Made by a program: the position numbers and the translations under genes
Notes under the pieces: generated by a model
Database searches by the model: none
Seen by the model: the letters and a program-made list of their open reading frames with translations, nothing else
What the model was told of the DNA's origin: nothing
NCBI RefSeq assembly: GCF_029784155.1
Contig: NC_073693.1
Span: forward strand, 159,283,519-159,347,518
Length of the DNA: 64,000 bases
Source of the DNA: Uranotaenia lowii
Lineage: Eukaryota > Arthropoda > Insecta > Diptera > Culicidae
Reading direction: 5' to 3'
In this document: piece after piece, positions 1-10,606 of the stretch
Layout: each line of letters starts with the position of its first letter
Position numbering within the stretch: the stretch's first letter is position 1

Positions 1-59
1 GCCGGACTGTTCTTAAATTTAGTATTAAATATTCGTGCAAACCCGGATAAAATCGGGCA

Positions 60-800
60 ATCTGGCAACCTTAGAGTAGATTCTGAAAAAAGAAAATTGG
101 TCAAAGAAGAAGACGTGAGCGTCGGAGCGGTACGGACAGCTGTCAAAAAATATGGTTAAAATTGTACATTTGAAGATAAACCGAGGAGTGGTCGAAAATC
201 TGCTCCTGTAAATTCTTCTATGGACAAAAAGTTCAGGGACGCCTGCAAAGAGAACCCATCGGCTTTCGTTCGGGATGTGTCTGGGGGGGGTCTGAACCTT
301 GACTTCTAATGTGATGCGTGTTGAAGAGCGACTTTGGCTCAAAACGTACCGAAAGCAGAAAAAATCTAAAAGGAACCCAAATCAAGCCGCTTCTGTCAAA
401 CCAAGAGCCTGGAAACTGTATGATTCAATATTTTGAAAAAGCTCTGAGTGCATTATCAAGGACGATAAATCTTATGTGAAATTGTACAAAAAACCCTTCT
501 TGAGTCACAATACTTCCCTGTACGCAAGGACAAGAATATCCCCGAAACGGAAAAGGCTATTTTCACCGAAAAATTTCGCAGGAAGGTGATTGTGTTGCAG
601 GCAATTTGCGAGTTCGGTTAAATATCAAGCCCGTACGTTACCTCGGAAACAATAAACATCCACCAGAACTATATCATGGAATGCCTCCAGAAGCATTTAT
701 TACCGATGATCAAGCAGCATGATGGACCCGTCCCATTTTGGCCCGATTTGGCATCATGTCATTCCGCCAAAGACACACTGGGGTGGTAATTTGACAGGAA
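60..800 (+). pseudogene. Decayed mariner/Tc1-type transposase remnant
   Basis: Read in several frames, this stretch carries recognisable pieces of a mariner/Tc1 transposase in order. First comes a helix-turn-helix-like part with KPRSGRKSAPV (~180-215). The first catalytic aspartate region follows, with IIKDDKSYVKL (~455-490). Last is the second aspartate region, WPDLASCH (~735-765). Stops and frameshifts separate the pieces, so no transposase can be made. The family normally cuts and pastes DNA at TA dinucleotides. It resembles the two minus-strand copies at 1558-2863 and 45285-50496 but is more eroded, and no terminal inverted repeats were found for it. After ~800 the sequence passes directly into an R1-type reverse transcriptase fragment, so the 3' end of the transposase is missing. 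Family assignment is good; the exact boundaries are not. Confidence 0.65.
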
Positions 801-1556
801 TGTCCTTGTCGAAGGTTTTGAAGTGGGAGCAAAACCTGTCTAACTTGTCGGCGGAAAACCTGACGAAAGTACTCACACGTGCTTGTGATGCAGCAATGAC
901 GAGGAGAGCTAATCGTAGAAACCCACATCCACCAGTTTATTGGTGTACTGAGGAAATCGCGAATTTGCGTGCCAGCTGCCTTTGCGCTAGACGAAACATG
1001 CAGAGAGCACGAACTCAAATGGAGAGAGACGAGCGTAGGCCGCGTTTCAAAAATACGAAAAGAAACCTATGCAAGGAAATTAAAGAGAGTAAAAAGGCAT
1101 GTTTTAGGAAACTTTGTCTTTATGCCAATGACCGACCATGGGGTGATGCCTACAGGATAGTCATGGCAAATAACAAAAGCGGTAGCACACCACCTGAAAT
1201 GTGTCCCAACAAACTGCGGGAAATAACGAGAGAGCTGTTCCCTCAACATAATATCAATAGCTGGCCGCAAGTCCCGTACGACTGGGATATAAGCGAGGAG
1301 GAGTTAATATCGTTGGAAGAACTGCGCGACATCGCCAAATCCCTTTAGCTGGAAAATGCTCCCGGTCCAGATGTTATCCCTAACATTGCAGTTAAGGCCA
1401 CGATTATGGAATTTCCCGAAATGTTTCGATCGTCAGTGCAAATTTGTATTGAGGAAAGGATGTTTCCGGAGGTTTAGAAACGGCAGAAGCAGGTTCTGCT
1501 GCCAAACCTGGAAAGCCATTGGGGAACCCATCGACATACAGGCCAATATGCCTACT
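800..1556 (+). pseudogene. R1-clade non-LTR retrotransposon ORF2 fragment
   Basis: The open frame through 1348 encodes the linker and start of the reverse transcriptase domain of an R1-clade LINE. Recognisable parts are a PPVYWCTEEIANLRA stretch, the KACFRKLC segment and GDAYRIVMA, followed by the typical SEEEL region. A stop at 1346-1348 interrupts the frame. The same reading then continues with LENAPGPDVIPNIAVKA and, after another stop and a frameshift, with KPGKPLGNPSTYRPICLL. These are the opening motifs of the R1 reverse transcriptase palm. The catalytic ADD box, the endonuclease and the C-terminal part are absent. The fragment ends where a mariner is inserted at 1556-1557, and the sequence beyond that mariner does not resume R1 coding. 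It is a dead, doubly truncated copy. R1 elements often insert in rDNA, but no rRNA is seen here. Confidence 0.75.
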
Positions 1557-1754
1557 AAAGCATGGATCACTACAAATCTGGACGCGTTCAAATGGGTCTA
1601 TCTCGGAGCTATGTTAACGAAAAAAAAGTTTTATTACCAAAATGTAGGATTTTTATGCACCTCAAAGGAAAAAAAAAGAAAAAAAATATTTCGATGTTTT
1701 TTTGATCAAATTTCGAACTTTTCGTCTAGAACCACTCATCAAAGTTTGGACACC

Positions 1755-2640
1755 CTATTCACTGACCTCAGCGGCCATTTTGTTCCACAATCTCTTCATC
1801 TCTGTTGCTTCCCGAGTTGTCCTACCATTCTTCTTCATCTTCTGCTTGACAATTGCCCAAAATTTTTCGATAGGGCAGAATTGAGGGCAGTTGAGTGGGT
1901 TGATGTCCTTTTCAACAAAATCCACCTGTTGGCCGAATACCACTGTAGTACCTCCTAGCTGTAGTGGCAGCATGCCAAATCTGGCGAAAACTTTGCTGGT
2001 CTTTCGTGAGACCTATTGTACGAAAAAAAACATTTTTAAGGCATTCCTCCTTGTAAATTTCGGAGTCCATGGTCTTGTTTTTCACAAAAACCGGGGTTTT
2101 TCGTCCGCAGCTGCAAATACCTTGCCAGATCAAACACTTTCTTGCCAACTTATCGACAAAAACGAATTTGAACTTGGCGGGGACATCACCCCGACCAGTG
2201 CAGTGCACCACTGCAGTGGCTTTATAAAATTTTAGGCCAGGAAGCTGCCCAAAATCCATCTTCGCGTACGTTTCGTCATCCATGAGAATGCATCCGTCGT
2301 ACTTCGTTGGAATCCTGTTGTATAACTTCCGGGCATGTTCTTTGGTTACTAAATTCTGCTTCAATGTCCGATTTGGTTGCTTACTGGCCCGATAGGATTG
2401 TATTCCTTCGCGGAGACTAATCCTTCTGACGGTGTACCGGTCGACGTAGAATTTCTTGGCGATTTCGTAGCCCGACTACCCTGTGTTTGCCTTGATCGTT
2501 CTCAACACCTTCAAATGCAGTTTCTGATTCTTAAGTCCACTATAACGCTTGGTATGAACCTGCCGATCGATAGTATGCATCTCACGGGAACGTTTGAGAA
2601 CGCTGCACACGGTTGACTAGAGCATTTTTAACGATTTTGC
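1755..2640 (-). pseudogene. Mariner transposase, frameshifted
   Basis: Reading leftward, the N-terminal DNA-binding part (IAKKFYVDRYTVRRI, ~2440-2400) precedes a longer open stretch at 2364-1912. That stretch contains CILMDDETYAKMDFGQLPG, which holds the first catalytic aspartate and the conserved DDETY context. The block that should carry the second aspartate (WPDLASCHY in the family) is altered here after a frameshift near 2020. The distal part (1973-1755) keeps the NPLNCPQFCPIEKFWAIVK block, where the glutamate after PI is the third acidic residue. The catalytic triad is therefore incomplete. The sequence style fits the DD37E-like mariners described in mosquitoes, but the spacing cannot be measured through the frameshift. 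It is non-functional. Confidence 0.75.
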
Positions 2641-2772
2641 GATTTTTTTAACCCGACCACGTCGGTTTTTAACGTGAGTGTCCAAAATTTATTTTCGTCT
2701 CGCGGCTTCCATCACGTGTAACTTTTTTGAAACAAAACGAATTGTAATGAAATTTTCAGCACTGATAGAGGA

Positions 2773-2786
2773 AACAAAGTACTGTC
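2773..2786. other. Uninterrupted (empty) insertion site corresponding to Jockey B
   Basis: The 14 bases AACAAAGTACTGTC occur once here. In the second mariner copy they occur on both sides of Jockey B (45876-45889 and 50405-50418). The sequence following the site here matches the sequence following the right-hand copy there. Confidence 0.85.
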
Positions 2787-2879
2787 AAAACATTCCAGAT
2801 CCAACAAATAGGAGCGCAATGGTATAATAAACAGTGCGTCCAGATTTAGGATGATCCATGCTTTACAGTACACATGCGT

Positions 2880-3327
2880 ACAGTTTCCGGTCTACAAGAT
2901 CAATTCGAATCCACACGAGTTCCAGATCGCACTAGGATTTGTTGTCGATTAGCTACGCTGGGAGATTCGACTTCACGGCAAGTAGCACCCCGTCTCCGGA
3001 ATTTTTGCTGTTACGGGCACTATGGTCACAGCGGAACACTGCGTAATCAGGGCCGAAGATCTGACTTGATAGTGTGCGGTCATTCAGCCATGTTTCCGTG
3101 AAGGCGATGATGTCATAGCAGGAACACGAAGTTGCGATCAGGTAGTCAGACAGGCAGGAATTAATACCCCCGACATTCTGGTAGTTCCGATAGTTCCGGT
3201 GGGTTCCGGAATCTAAAGAACCCGGAGCGGATTTGAAGAAACGTGCACTGGAAGGAAGAACATCATCAGGCATAGGAATGCGATCAGGGGTTCTATACTT
3301 GCCTGAATTCACAGGCACCGCAGACAA
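2880..3327 (-). pseudogene. LINE endonuclease fragment, CR1/Jockey superfamily
   Basis: The minus-strand frame gives the N-terminal half of an apurinic/apyrimidinic-type endonuclease. It has the opening YQNVGGINS, the catalytic-glutamate motif AFTETWLND, the FRCDHS block and GVLLAVKSNLPA. Coding similarity continues past the stop to about 2880 (REVESPSVANRQQ). The fragment stops next to the right end of the mariner at 2865. No reverse transcriptase follows. It resembles the endonuclease of the element at 38770-42720, so it may be a truncated relative; the clade is inferred from motif style. Confidence 0.6.
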
Positions 3328-3329
3328 TG

Positions 3330-4013
3330 TTCGGAAAATCGCTCAAGAAAAGCAATCAGGATTCGTTTCAAGCTAGAATACTTTTACCTCCGAATGCTGT
3401 GATAGGCACGTGGTGAACGTATCCGTTGAATATTTGTCGAACATCAACACTAACTAGATACATAAAAATATACCATGCCCCATCGGGGGCTAACGTTGCT
3501 TTTCGTCACGTGGCTAATCAACGGTGATTGACATACTTGATGATACATTTTGAACGTCGCTCTCACAATCATTCACTAACGCCTGAACTTCAATCATTGT
3601 TGATAATGATAGACGATCATGAATCTCTCAGAAGGAAAATCTGAAGAAATACCAGGACCACATGTTGAAAAAAGGCGTAGCACATGCTGGACAGTTCATT
3701 GCGGATACGTAATAATGATTTTGTTCTTCTACGCAAAGCGAAAAACTGAAAATCATATCACATCTCTCAGAACTGATTCATATCAGTTGTGATCCTAGAA
3801 GGTTAAAAACGATCAAGAATGGCAATCACCATCGAGAGTTCGTTGCTGATAGTCTGCGTCTTTCTTTACGACATCATGTTTTGCGAGGATGTATCGAATA
3901 CAGTAGCGTCGTTGTCATGCATGATTGTTTATATGATTCGGTTGCAGAGAAAAAAATGACTGCTTCGATTTTTTTGTCTCTGAATGCAGTAAAGCATGGC
4001 TGATGGAAAATGA
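3330..4013. other. Unassigned sequence
   Basis: No coding similarity, inverted repeat or RNA gene is recognised. Short open frames here are not supported. Confidence 0.4.
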
Positions 4014-5080
4014 TTGATTTTCGGAACATTGACCGCAGACGCCTGCGACGTAGTTCCACCTCCCCGTGGTGCAGAGTGGAAACGTGTCTACAGACTTGTC
4101 ACCTGTAGATGTACGGCCAAAAAAACTACACGTCACACTTGGTACAGTCAGCTACCGACGGGCTGTGTGCCGAGTGTGACAAAAACGTGGTGTGACTGGG
4201 CACCTTGGTACCAGTGCTCAGTTGCAAGAGGGAGGGTCGGAACGTGTATCGGGTAGTCGCGACCCCGATATGCGGGACGACCAAATGTTTGAGCGGGTTT
4301 CGATCGATCTGCCTTTTGGGGAGGTTCCTGGCCCCGATTCGCGGATACGATTGACTCACGACAGACAGAGGGGCCTTGTGCCGTGACATGTGGCGCCCAG
4401 TGGATGGGCCTCAGGTTGAGTCTCGAAGAGTCGAGACGGAGAAATAGTTGGATGTGTGGTTATCTCCAGACCCGAGGAGAGGCGAGTTGTTCTCGTCTCG
4501 AATTGGGTCAAGAGACGTACTGAACGAGGGCCCTCGGAACACGAAGAGAGGTGGGTATTGACGCCTCAATTTGTGTCAAGAGGAGGAATGTGAGAGGGTC
4601 TCGAGTCACGAGGAGAGGCGAGTTGTTCTCGTCTCGAATTGTGACAAGAGGCCGTATGTGGGACTCGAGTCACGAGTAGCGGCAAACGGACTGCCAACCC
4701 GTGAATCGTGACGTAAGAGTGGATGACGATTGCTGGTGTAGGACGTATAAACGAGTATTTGCCGTGGAGCGCTTTGCGCGAGTATGGTCTCCCATGTCGG
4801 GTATAGCCTTCATTGCAGGTCCGGATGGGAATTATGGCCAGAGGGTACATAGTATCATGAGTCGTCCAATTGCACCCATGGACCCAGAGTAGCAAACTGG
4901 GGGGACGCGGTGGCTCGCCGTGCCTTGGAATGCAATCCGTAAAAAGGATTTACCACATGGGTGATCAACTAATATAAAAAAAGGCACCGCAGACGAACTC
5001 AGGGCGGGGACGACTGATGAGGCTGGTTGGAATCAGCGCGACTGAGTCGAAGGGCTCAGAGGTCTCCGAAAGGCCTGATA
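4014..5080. other. GC-rich unit of unknown origin, possibly a retrotransposon untranslated region
   Basis: This block is clearly richer in G and C than the AT-rich DNA on both sides. No frame gives a convincing protein. It contains the ~67-bp repeats at 4404-4690 and short hairpins near 5020-5075, including a GCTGGT/ATCAGC pair and a CGAC/GTCG pair. Composition and lack of coding suggest an untranslated region, for instance of an R1 or related LINE, since an R1 fragment lies at 800-1556. The match cannot be verified here. A host regulatory segment is an alternative. Confidence 0.35.
4404..4690. repeat. Short tandem array, ~67-bp units
   Basis: Copies of a module reading roughly ACGAGGAGAGGCGAG, then CTCGTCTCGAATTG and TCAAGAG, begin near 4472, 4540 and 4607. 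A weaker unit lies near 4672 and related CTCGAAGAGTCGAGAC sequence near 4418. The first and third copies are nearly identical; the second is diverged. Confidence 0.6.
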
Positions 5081-5697
5081 CGTTGCGTTTTGATACAAAT
5101 TTGGTGCTATTTAAATTTTTGGCGTGTAGTTTTTAAATCATACCAAATTTAAAAAATATTAAAAACATGATTATTGTGAAAATTTTAGGACCCAGAATTT
5201 TTTAAAATCAAATCTTTGAAAAGTGGACTTTTTTGAAAAATGACATTATACAATTTTGGGACACCTAGGTAAGCACGAATGAAACCGGTCCAAAATTTTG
5301 TCCATCGGACCTGGATTTTGCTCTGATTTTTTTGTCCATGAAGCTGATTTCCTCTCCTTACTTTGAAATCGAATTTCAGACCGCTCCAATACTTATTTCT
5401 TCTATTTTCGCTAATTTAGTAAAAGAAATATTGGGGACAGTACCCCATTTGTGCACGATATTTTTGCGCTTCTTCGGGAGATTCTTCTCAATTTCACAAA
5501 AATTGAGAAAACTGGAGCTCACGAAACACTGAGTTATGAATTGAACTGTAAACATCAACACACTGCAGAAATCATCTGTTTAAATGTCATTTGGAATGAG
5601 CAGAGTTGTATCAAAATCATGCTTGTATTTACAAACCCTGTGTTCTAAAAAGCTTCGTTTTGGTTCGAAACTCATCCATGCATGTGGTTTTTGGCCA
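5081..5697. other. AT-rich spacer
   Basis: No gene is recognised. The short open frames around 5332-5648 overlap one another on both strands and have no family features. The last ~50 bases (from ~5650, AAGCTTCGTTTTGG) belong to the repeat family also found at 44650. Confidence 0.4.
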
Positions 5698-6030
5698 ATT
5701 TATGATTTTTCCTATGGATTTTTTTTCCGCTGAACAACCTTGTCGAAGACTGTGACTTCGTATCCTATTAGACAAAAAAGAATTAGGTGTTGACTAGGGG
5801 TATGCCTTTCGGCATTGAAAAACAATAAATTCAATTGACATTACTGCTGGGTGCCTAGCAAGGACTACTTTTTATGCAATACTTCGCGAAGCACCAGCAG
5901 TGATGTCAATTGAATTTATGTTTCTCAATGCCAAAAGACAACAGCAAATTCTTTTCTTCTAGTAAGATACAAAGATTCGGTCTTCGACAAGGTTATTCAG
6001 CGGAAAATTTCCATTGGAAAATTTATAAAT
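5698..6030. repeat. Foldback repeat, ~140-bp arms
   Basis: The left arm (5698-5850) and right arm (5893-6030) are inverted copies. Shared blocks include TTCCGCTGAA, CCTTGTCGAAGAC, AATTCAATTGACAT and ACTGCTGG. The ~42-bp spacer centres near 5870. Related left-arm sequence occurs at 44650-45000. Jockey A inserted ~60 bp to the right. This is probably a miniature inverted-repeat element; its ends and target duplication were not resolved. Confidence 0.7.
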
Positions 6031-6269
6031 ACGTTTTTCCCATCTGCAAAGCGGGGGCCACAATAAGGAACATTTCAATCAATAGTTTGTCACTTCCATC
6101 TGTACCGTTGAGCCGTCAACACGTACGCCGGAGCATCGTATCGTTGCTGTGTACCTGCAGGAACATTTTACATTATTTATTTTTTCCTTACCTGTATTTC
6201 AATCAGCACTTTTCAGTGCTAAAATTATTTTCATTTTCTTTTATTCATATTTTCTCTTTTCTTTCCAGC

Positions 6270-7698
6270 ATGGAGAAGTCTTCGGCCGGCTCAAGGGCCG
6301 GAAGAAAATGGATTGCTGAACCTAATCCAGGGCCATCTGCCAAAAAAGTTGAAATTGCCAATTCATTCGATGTCCTTCATAACATCGGTGATGAGGAAAT
6401 ATTCATATTTAATTCTGATAAGAGTACTAAGAAACCTTCTTCTTATACTCTTAAAAACGAAAAGGTTCCACCAATTACGGTCACGATTCCTGACTTCAAT
6501 GCCTTTCGAAAAGAAATCGTCACTTCCGTCAAGGATGTGAAGATTTCTTTTCAGATCGGTCGAAGGGGAACTGCTCGTATTTTGGCGGAATCTTTTAATG
6601 ATTTTCAAAAAATTTTAAATTATTTGAATAATAAAAAAACACCATTTTTTTACGTACGACACTAGAGGTGATCGTCCTTTTAAAGTTGTACTTCGTGGTC
6701 TCACCGGCGATCAGACACCGGATGAGATCACAAATGAATTAAATTCTTTGTTAGGTTTTTCTCCAATTCAAGTAATTCAAATGAGGAAAAGAACCAACAC
6801 GAATAATACCAGTAGTGTTGGTTTTGCTCCTGAACTTTATTTGATCCATTTTAAAAAGGATCAGGTTAATAATTTGAAAATTTTGGAAAAGGCTCGTCTT
6901 ATGTTTCATTGTCGAGTAAAATTTGAACCTTTTCGTAAATCCCATACCAATTCTTTACAAAATATTACGCAATGTCGTCGTTGTCAAGCTTTTTGTCATG
7001 GCACTAAAAATTGTAGAATGAATTCCAGATGCATGTTTTGCGGCTCATTCGATCATGAAAAATCTAAATGCCTTTTTGGTGGTGATAAGCCAAAAACAGA
7101 ATTTTTTAAGTATGCGAATTGCGCAGGTAATCATTCCTCGAATTCTCTAGATTGTCCCGTTAGGGCAAAAATTGTTGCTTCTAGGAGAAACCCCAAAGTT
7201 TCCAGAAAAGTTTCTTCTCCTCCTTCCTCTTTTTCGTCTACACACGTCAGACCGGCAAACAACCTGCCTGTTCGCAGTCAGCCTCGGCCTACATTGGAAT
7301 CACGGCTGGGTAATACCCGAAGTGATTTTAATGTTACCTGGGCTGATTCTGCGCCACAGACTCGTTGTTTATCGTTCTCAGAGGTGGTTGAAAATGGGTT
7401 GCCCTCTTCAGGTTTAACTAATAAAAATGGGAAAAAACCAAGTCTCAACGTTCATGCGAAGGCTTGGGAAAATCCCCGAAATTCAAATACTTTTTCTTCT
7501 CCTTCCTCTTCTGATTCTTACAATTTTGTTGATTTGGGTGAGATTACTGAGGAAAAATTAAAATTTTTGCATCAAAATTTAATGGAAATGATGCAACTTA
7601 TGTTGAAAGCAAATTCAATGTTTGAAGCTTTCCAAACTTCTTTTAATTATGCTAACAAAATTATTATGACTTTACGATTCCCTCATGGATCCAAATAG
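6270..7698 (+). pseudogene. Jockey copy A ORF1 (Gag-like zinc-knuckle protein), frameshifted
   Basis: ORF1 encodes the nucleic-acid-binding protein that packages the element RNA. The start at 6270 (MEKSSAGSRAGRK) follows the 5' untranslated region and matches the start of the intact copy. An upstream ATG at 5910 lies in the neighbouring foldback repeat and is not the real start. One extra A in the A-run near 6635-6645, relative to copy B, shifts the frame and causes a stop at 6663. The remainder (to the TAG at 7696) is open in the other frame. It keeps the zinc knuckles, except that the first cysteine of the third knuckle reads tyrosine (KYANC where copy B has KCANC). The stop overlaps the ORF2 start by 14 bases. 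Confidence 0.85.
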
Positions 7699-10342
7699 AT
7701 GTTTAAATATTATGAATTGGAACGCTAGATCTTTGCTGGCTAACCAAGACGAGTTCTTTTTATTTTTGAAAACTCAAAACATACATATTGCTGCCATCAC
7801 TGAAACTTTTTTAATGCCAGACAATAACTTGAAAAGCAATGCTTTCTTTAAAATTTTACGAAATGATCGACTTGATCGACAAGGTGGGGGTGTAGCTATT
7901 GTCATCAATAGTCGCCTCAAATTTAGACTTCTTCCTTCTTTCAATACAAAAGTCTTAGAAACAATTGGAATTGAATTAGAAACTTCTATGGGGAAAATTA
8001 TAATTGTTGCCGCATATTTGCCTTTTCAATGTAGCGGTGAACAGAAAAATTTTTTTAAGGGAGATTTACAAAAACTCACCAGAAATAAATCTAAATTTTT
8101 TATTATTGGTGACTTTAATGCAAAACACCGATCTTGGAATAATATTTCATCAAATTCAAATGGGAATATTTTGTTTAATGACTGCTCTGCAGGTTATTAT
8201 ACTGTTGAATATCCTAATGGGCATACTTGTTTTTCTTCAATTAGAAATCCCTCCACAATTGATTTGGTTCTAACGGATTTAGGCGAGCATTGTAGTCAAT
8301 TAGTTACTCATGCGGACCTCGATTCAGACCACCTTCCAGTAACATTTTCTTTATCCCAAAGTCCCATTGAAAACCCTTTAAAATCAACTTTTAATTTTCA
8401 AAAGGCTAACTGGGAGCGATATATGAATTTTATTGAACGTAATTTTGATGTAAACGTTCCATTGAATTCAATAGAAGATATTGATTTGGCTGTAGAAAAT
8501 TTGACAACTTCAATAGTCAATGCTAGAGCCGCTTCAATACCTAAAGTTAAACATAAATTCAATCAACCTTTAATTGATGATGATCTTCAGTTTTTGATAC
8601 GACTGAAAAACATTCGTCGACGCCAATTTCAAAGAACTAGGGATCCTTATTTGAAATTAATTTATTGCGACCTTCAAAAAGAGATCAAACGTCGTTTAAA
8701 TTTCATTCGTAATGAAAATTTTGCTAAAGCAGTAGAGGACATAAAACCCTACTCAAAGCCATTTTGGAAATTAACTAAAATTCTAAAAAAGCCCCAGAAG
8801 CCAATTCCTACTTTGAAAGATGGGGATAAATTTCTTTTAACTAATTCAGAAAAAGCCCAAAAATTAGCCCAACAATTTGAGTCTGCTCATGATTTTAATT
8901 TAAACGTTGTAAGTCCAATTGATGCTCAAATTTCCCTAGAATTTGATGATATTCTTTCTAAGCAAATTGTGTTTGAAAGTTCTTGTGAGACAAATATTGA
9001 TGAACTTAAATTGATTTTCAAAAAATTTAAAAATATGAAAGCCCCGGGGGAAGATGGGATTTTCTATATTCTTATTAAAAAGTTGCCTGAAAGCACTTTA
9101 AATTTTTTAGTTAAAATCTTCAATAAATAATTTCACTTGGCTTATTTTCCCAATAAATGGAAAAATGCCAAAGTAACTATAATTTTGAAACCTGGAAAAA
9201 GTGCTTCAGAGCCTTCAAGTTATCGACCAATTAGTTTGCTTCCATCTTTAAGTAAACTATTTGAGAGAGTTATTTTGAATAGAATGATGATTCACATTAA
9301 TCAGAATTCTATTTTCCCTGATGAACAATTTGGTTTTCGTCATGGACATTCTACTACACATCAACTTTTGAGTGTAACTAATATGATTAACGCTAGCAAA
9401 TCTGAAGGTTATTCAACTGGTCTTGCTCTTCTTGATATTGAAAAAGCTTTTGACAGTGTTTGGCACAAAGGTTTAGTAGCTAAATTAGCTCGATTTGATT
9501 TTCCTGTATATCTCACCAAAATTATTCAAAATTATTTGACTAGCCGAACTTTGCAAGTAAGCTATCAAAATTCATGCTCTGAAAGGATACCCATTAGAGC
9601 TGGTGTCCCTCAGGGTAGTATACTTGGGCCTATTTTATACAATATTTTTACTTCTGATCTTCCTGATGTCCCAGAAGGAAAAGGTAGAAGATTATTTGCT
9701 GACGATACTTTGCTTTCAGCCAAAGGTCGAAATTTACGGGTGGTACGCAGTAGATTGCAACAAAATTTAAATTCCTTTTTGAATTACTTGAAAATGTGGA
9801 AAATTTCTCCTAACGCTTCCAAAACTCAACTTATTTTATTTCCCCATAAGCCAAGAGCAAATTTTTTAAAACCTAATGAAAATCATTCCATAACTTTTAA
9901 TGGGGTTTCTTTAGAATGGTCTGATCACGTGAAGTACTTGGGACTCACACTTGATCGGAATCTTTCTTTTAAGAATCACATTGAAGATATTCAATCTAAA
10001 TGTAATAAATACACTAAATCTCTTTATTCTCTCATCAACAGGAAATCCCGACTTTGCCTGAAGAATAAGATGCTTATTTACAAGCAAGTCTTCCGACCAG
10101 CGATAATGTATGCAGTTCCGATTTGGTATAGCTGCTGCGCGACGAGGAAGAAAGCCATCCAGAGGATTCAGAACAAGGTTCTGAAAATGATTTTGCGGCT
10201 TCCACCTTGGCACAGCACCGAAGATCTTCATCGGATTGCAGGCATTGAATCTATCGAAGAGATGGCCAACAAAATCATCTCCAACTTCAGAGGCAAATCG
10301 ATGCAGTCTTCCATCGCAGAGATTCGCTCTCTCTACAATTAG
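7685..10342 (+). pseudogene. Jockey copy A ORF2 (endonuclease and reverse transcriptase), one nonsense codon
   Basis: The frame matches the 885-residue ORF2 of copy B along its whole length. It has an AP-type endonuclease (NWNARSL, AITETF, GDFNAKH, SDHLP) and a reverse transcriptase (YRPISLL, DIEKAFDSV, VPQGSILGP, FADD). A single TAA at 9128-9130 replaces the cysteine codon TGT at residue 482, just before the reverse transcriptase core. The rest is open in the same frame to the TAG at 10340. Only scattered amino-acid differences separate the two copies, so the element has not decayed far. The truncated product would contain the endonuclease alone. Confidence 0.9.
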
Positions 10343-10606
10343 TTTAATTTTAGGATAGCTTTAGTTTTTAGTTTAAAATATTTTTTTTTTCACTACAGGA
10401 TGTTCTCCTTTATAAAAATGCTTGATTGTGCTCAACAAATTTAAGTCGAATAAATAAATTTTAGTGATTATTAAACTATAGGGCTCTGAAAGTTCATTAT
10501 TGAACTGAACACCTAATTTAATGTATTAATGTAATATAAATGTAATGATGAATTGGTACTAATAAAGATATATTTAAAAAAAAAAAATATTTAAATCAAT
10601 AGTTTG

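Larger units (their letters stand above)
1558..2863 (-). mobile_element. Mariner-like DNA transposon, complete ends, TA target duplication
   Basis: The element is bounded by TA at 1556-1557 and 2864-2865. Its termini are inverted copies: the left starts AAGCATGGATCACTAC and the right ends, in reverse, AAGCATGGATCATCC. Both continue into AAATCTGGACGC. Length is 1306 bp, normal for mariner. The transposase lies on the minus strand and is broken. A second copy of the same family (45285-50496) shares these ends. This copy keeps the site at 2773-2786 that is interrupted by Jockey B in the other copy, so it shows the uninterrupted structure. Confidence 0.85.
6090..10588 (+). mobile_element. Jockey-clade non-LTR retrotransposon, copy A (disabled)
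   Basis: A full-length element with the same 5' start (CACTTCCATCTGTACCG) as copy B. It has two overlapping ORFs, a short 3' untranslated region with AATAAAG, and a ~12-base A tail. The 13-base duplication AATCAATAGTTTG flanks it at 6077-6089 and 10594-10606, showing target-primed insertion. Compared with copy B it carries an ORF1 frameshift near 6640 and an ORF2 nonsense codon at 9128-9130. The shorter tail and these lesions suggest an older insertion than copy B. Confidence 0.9.
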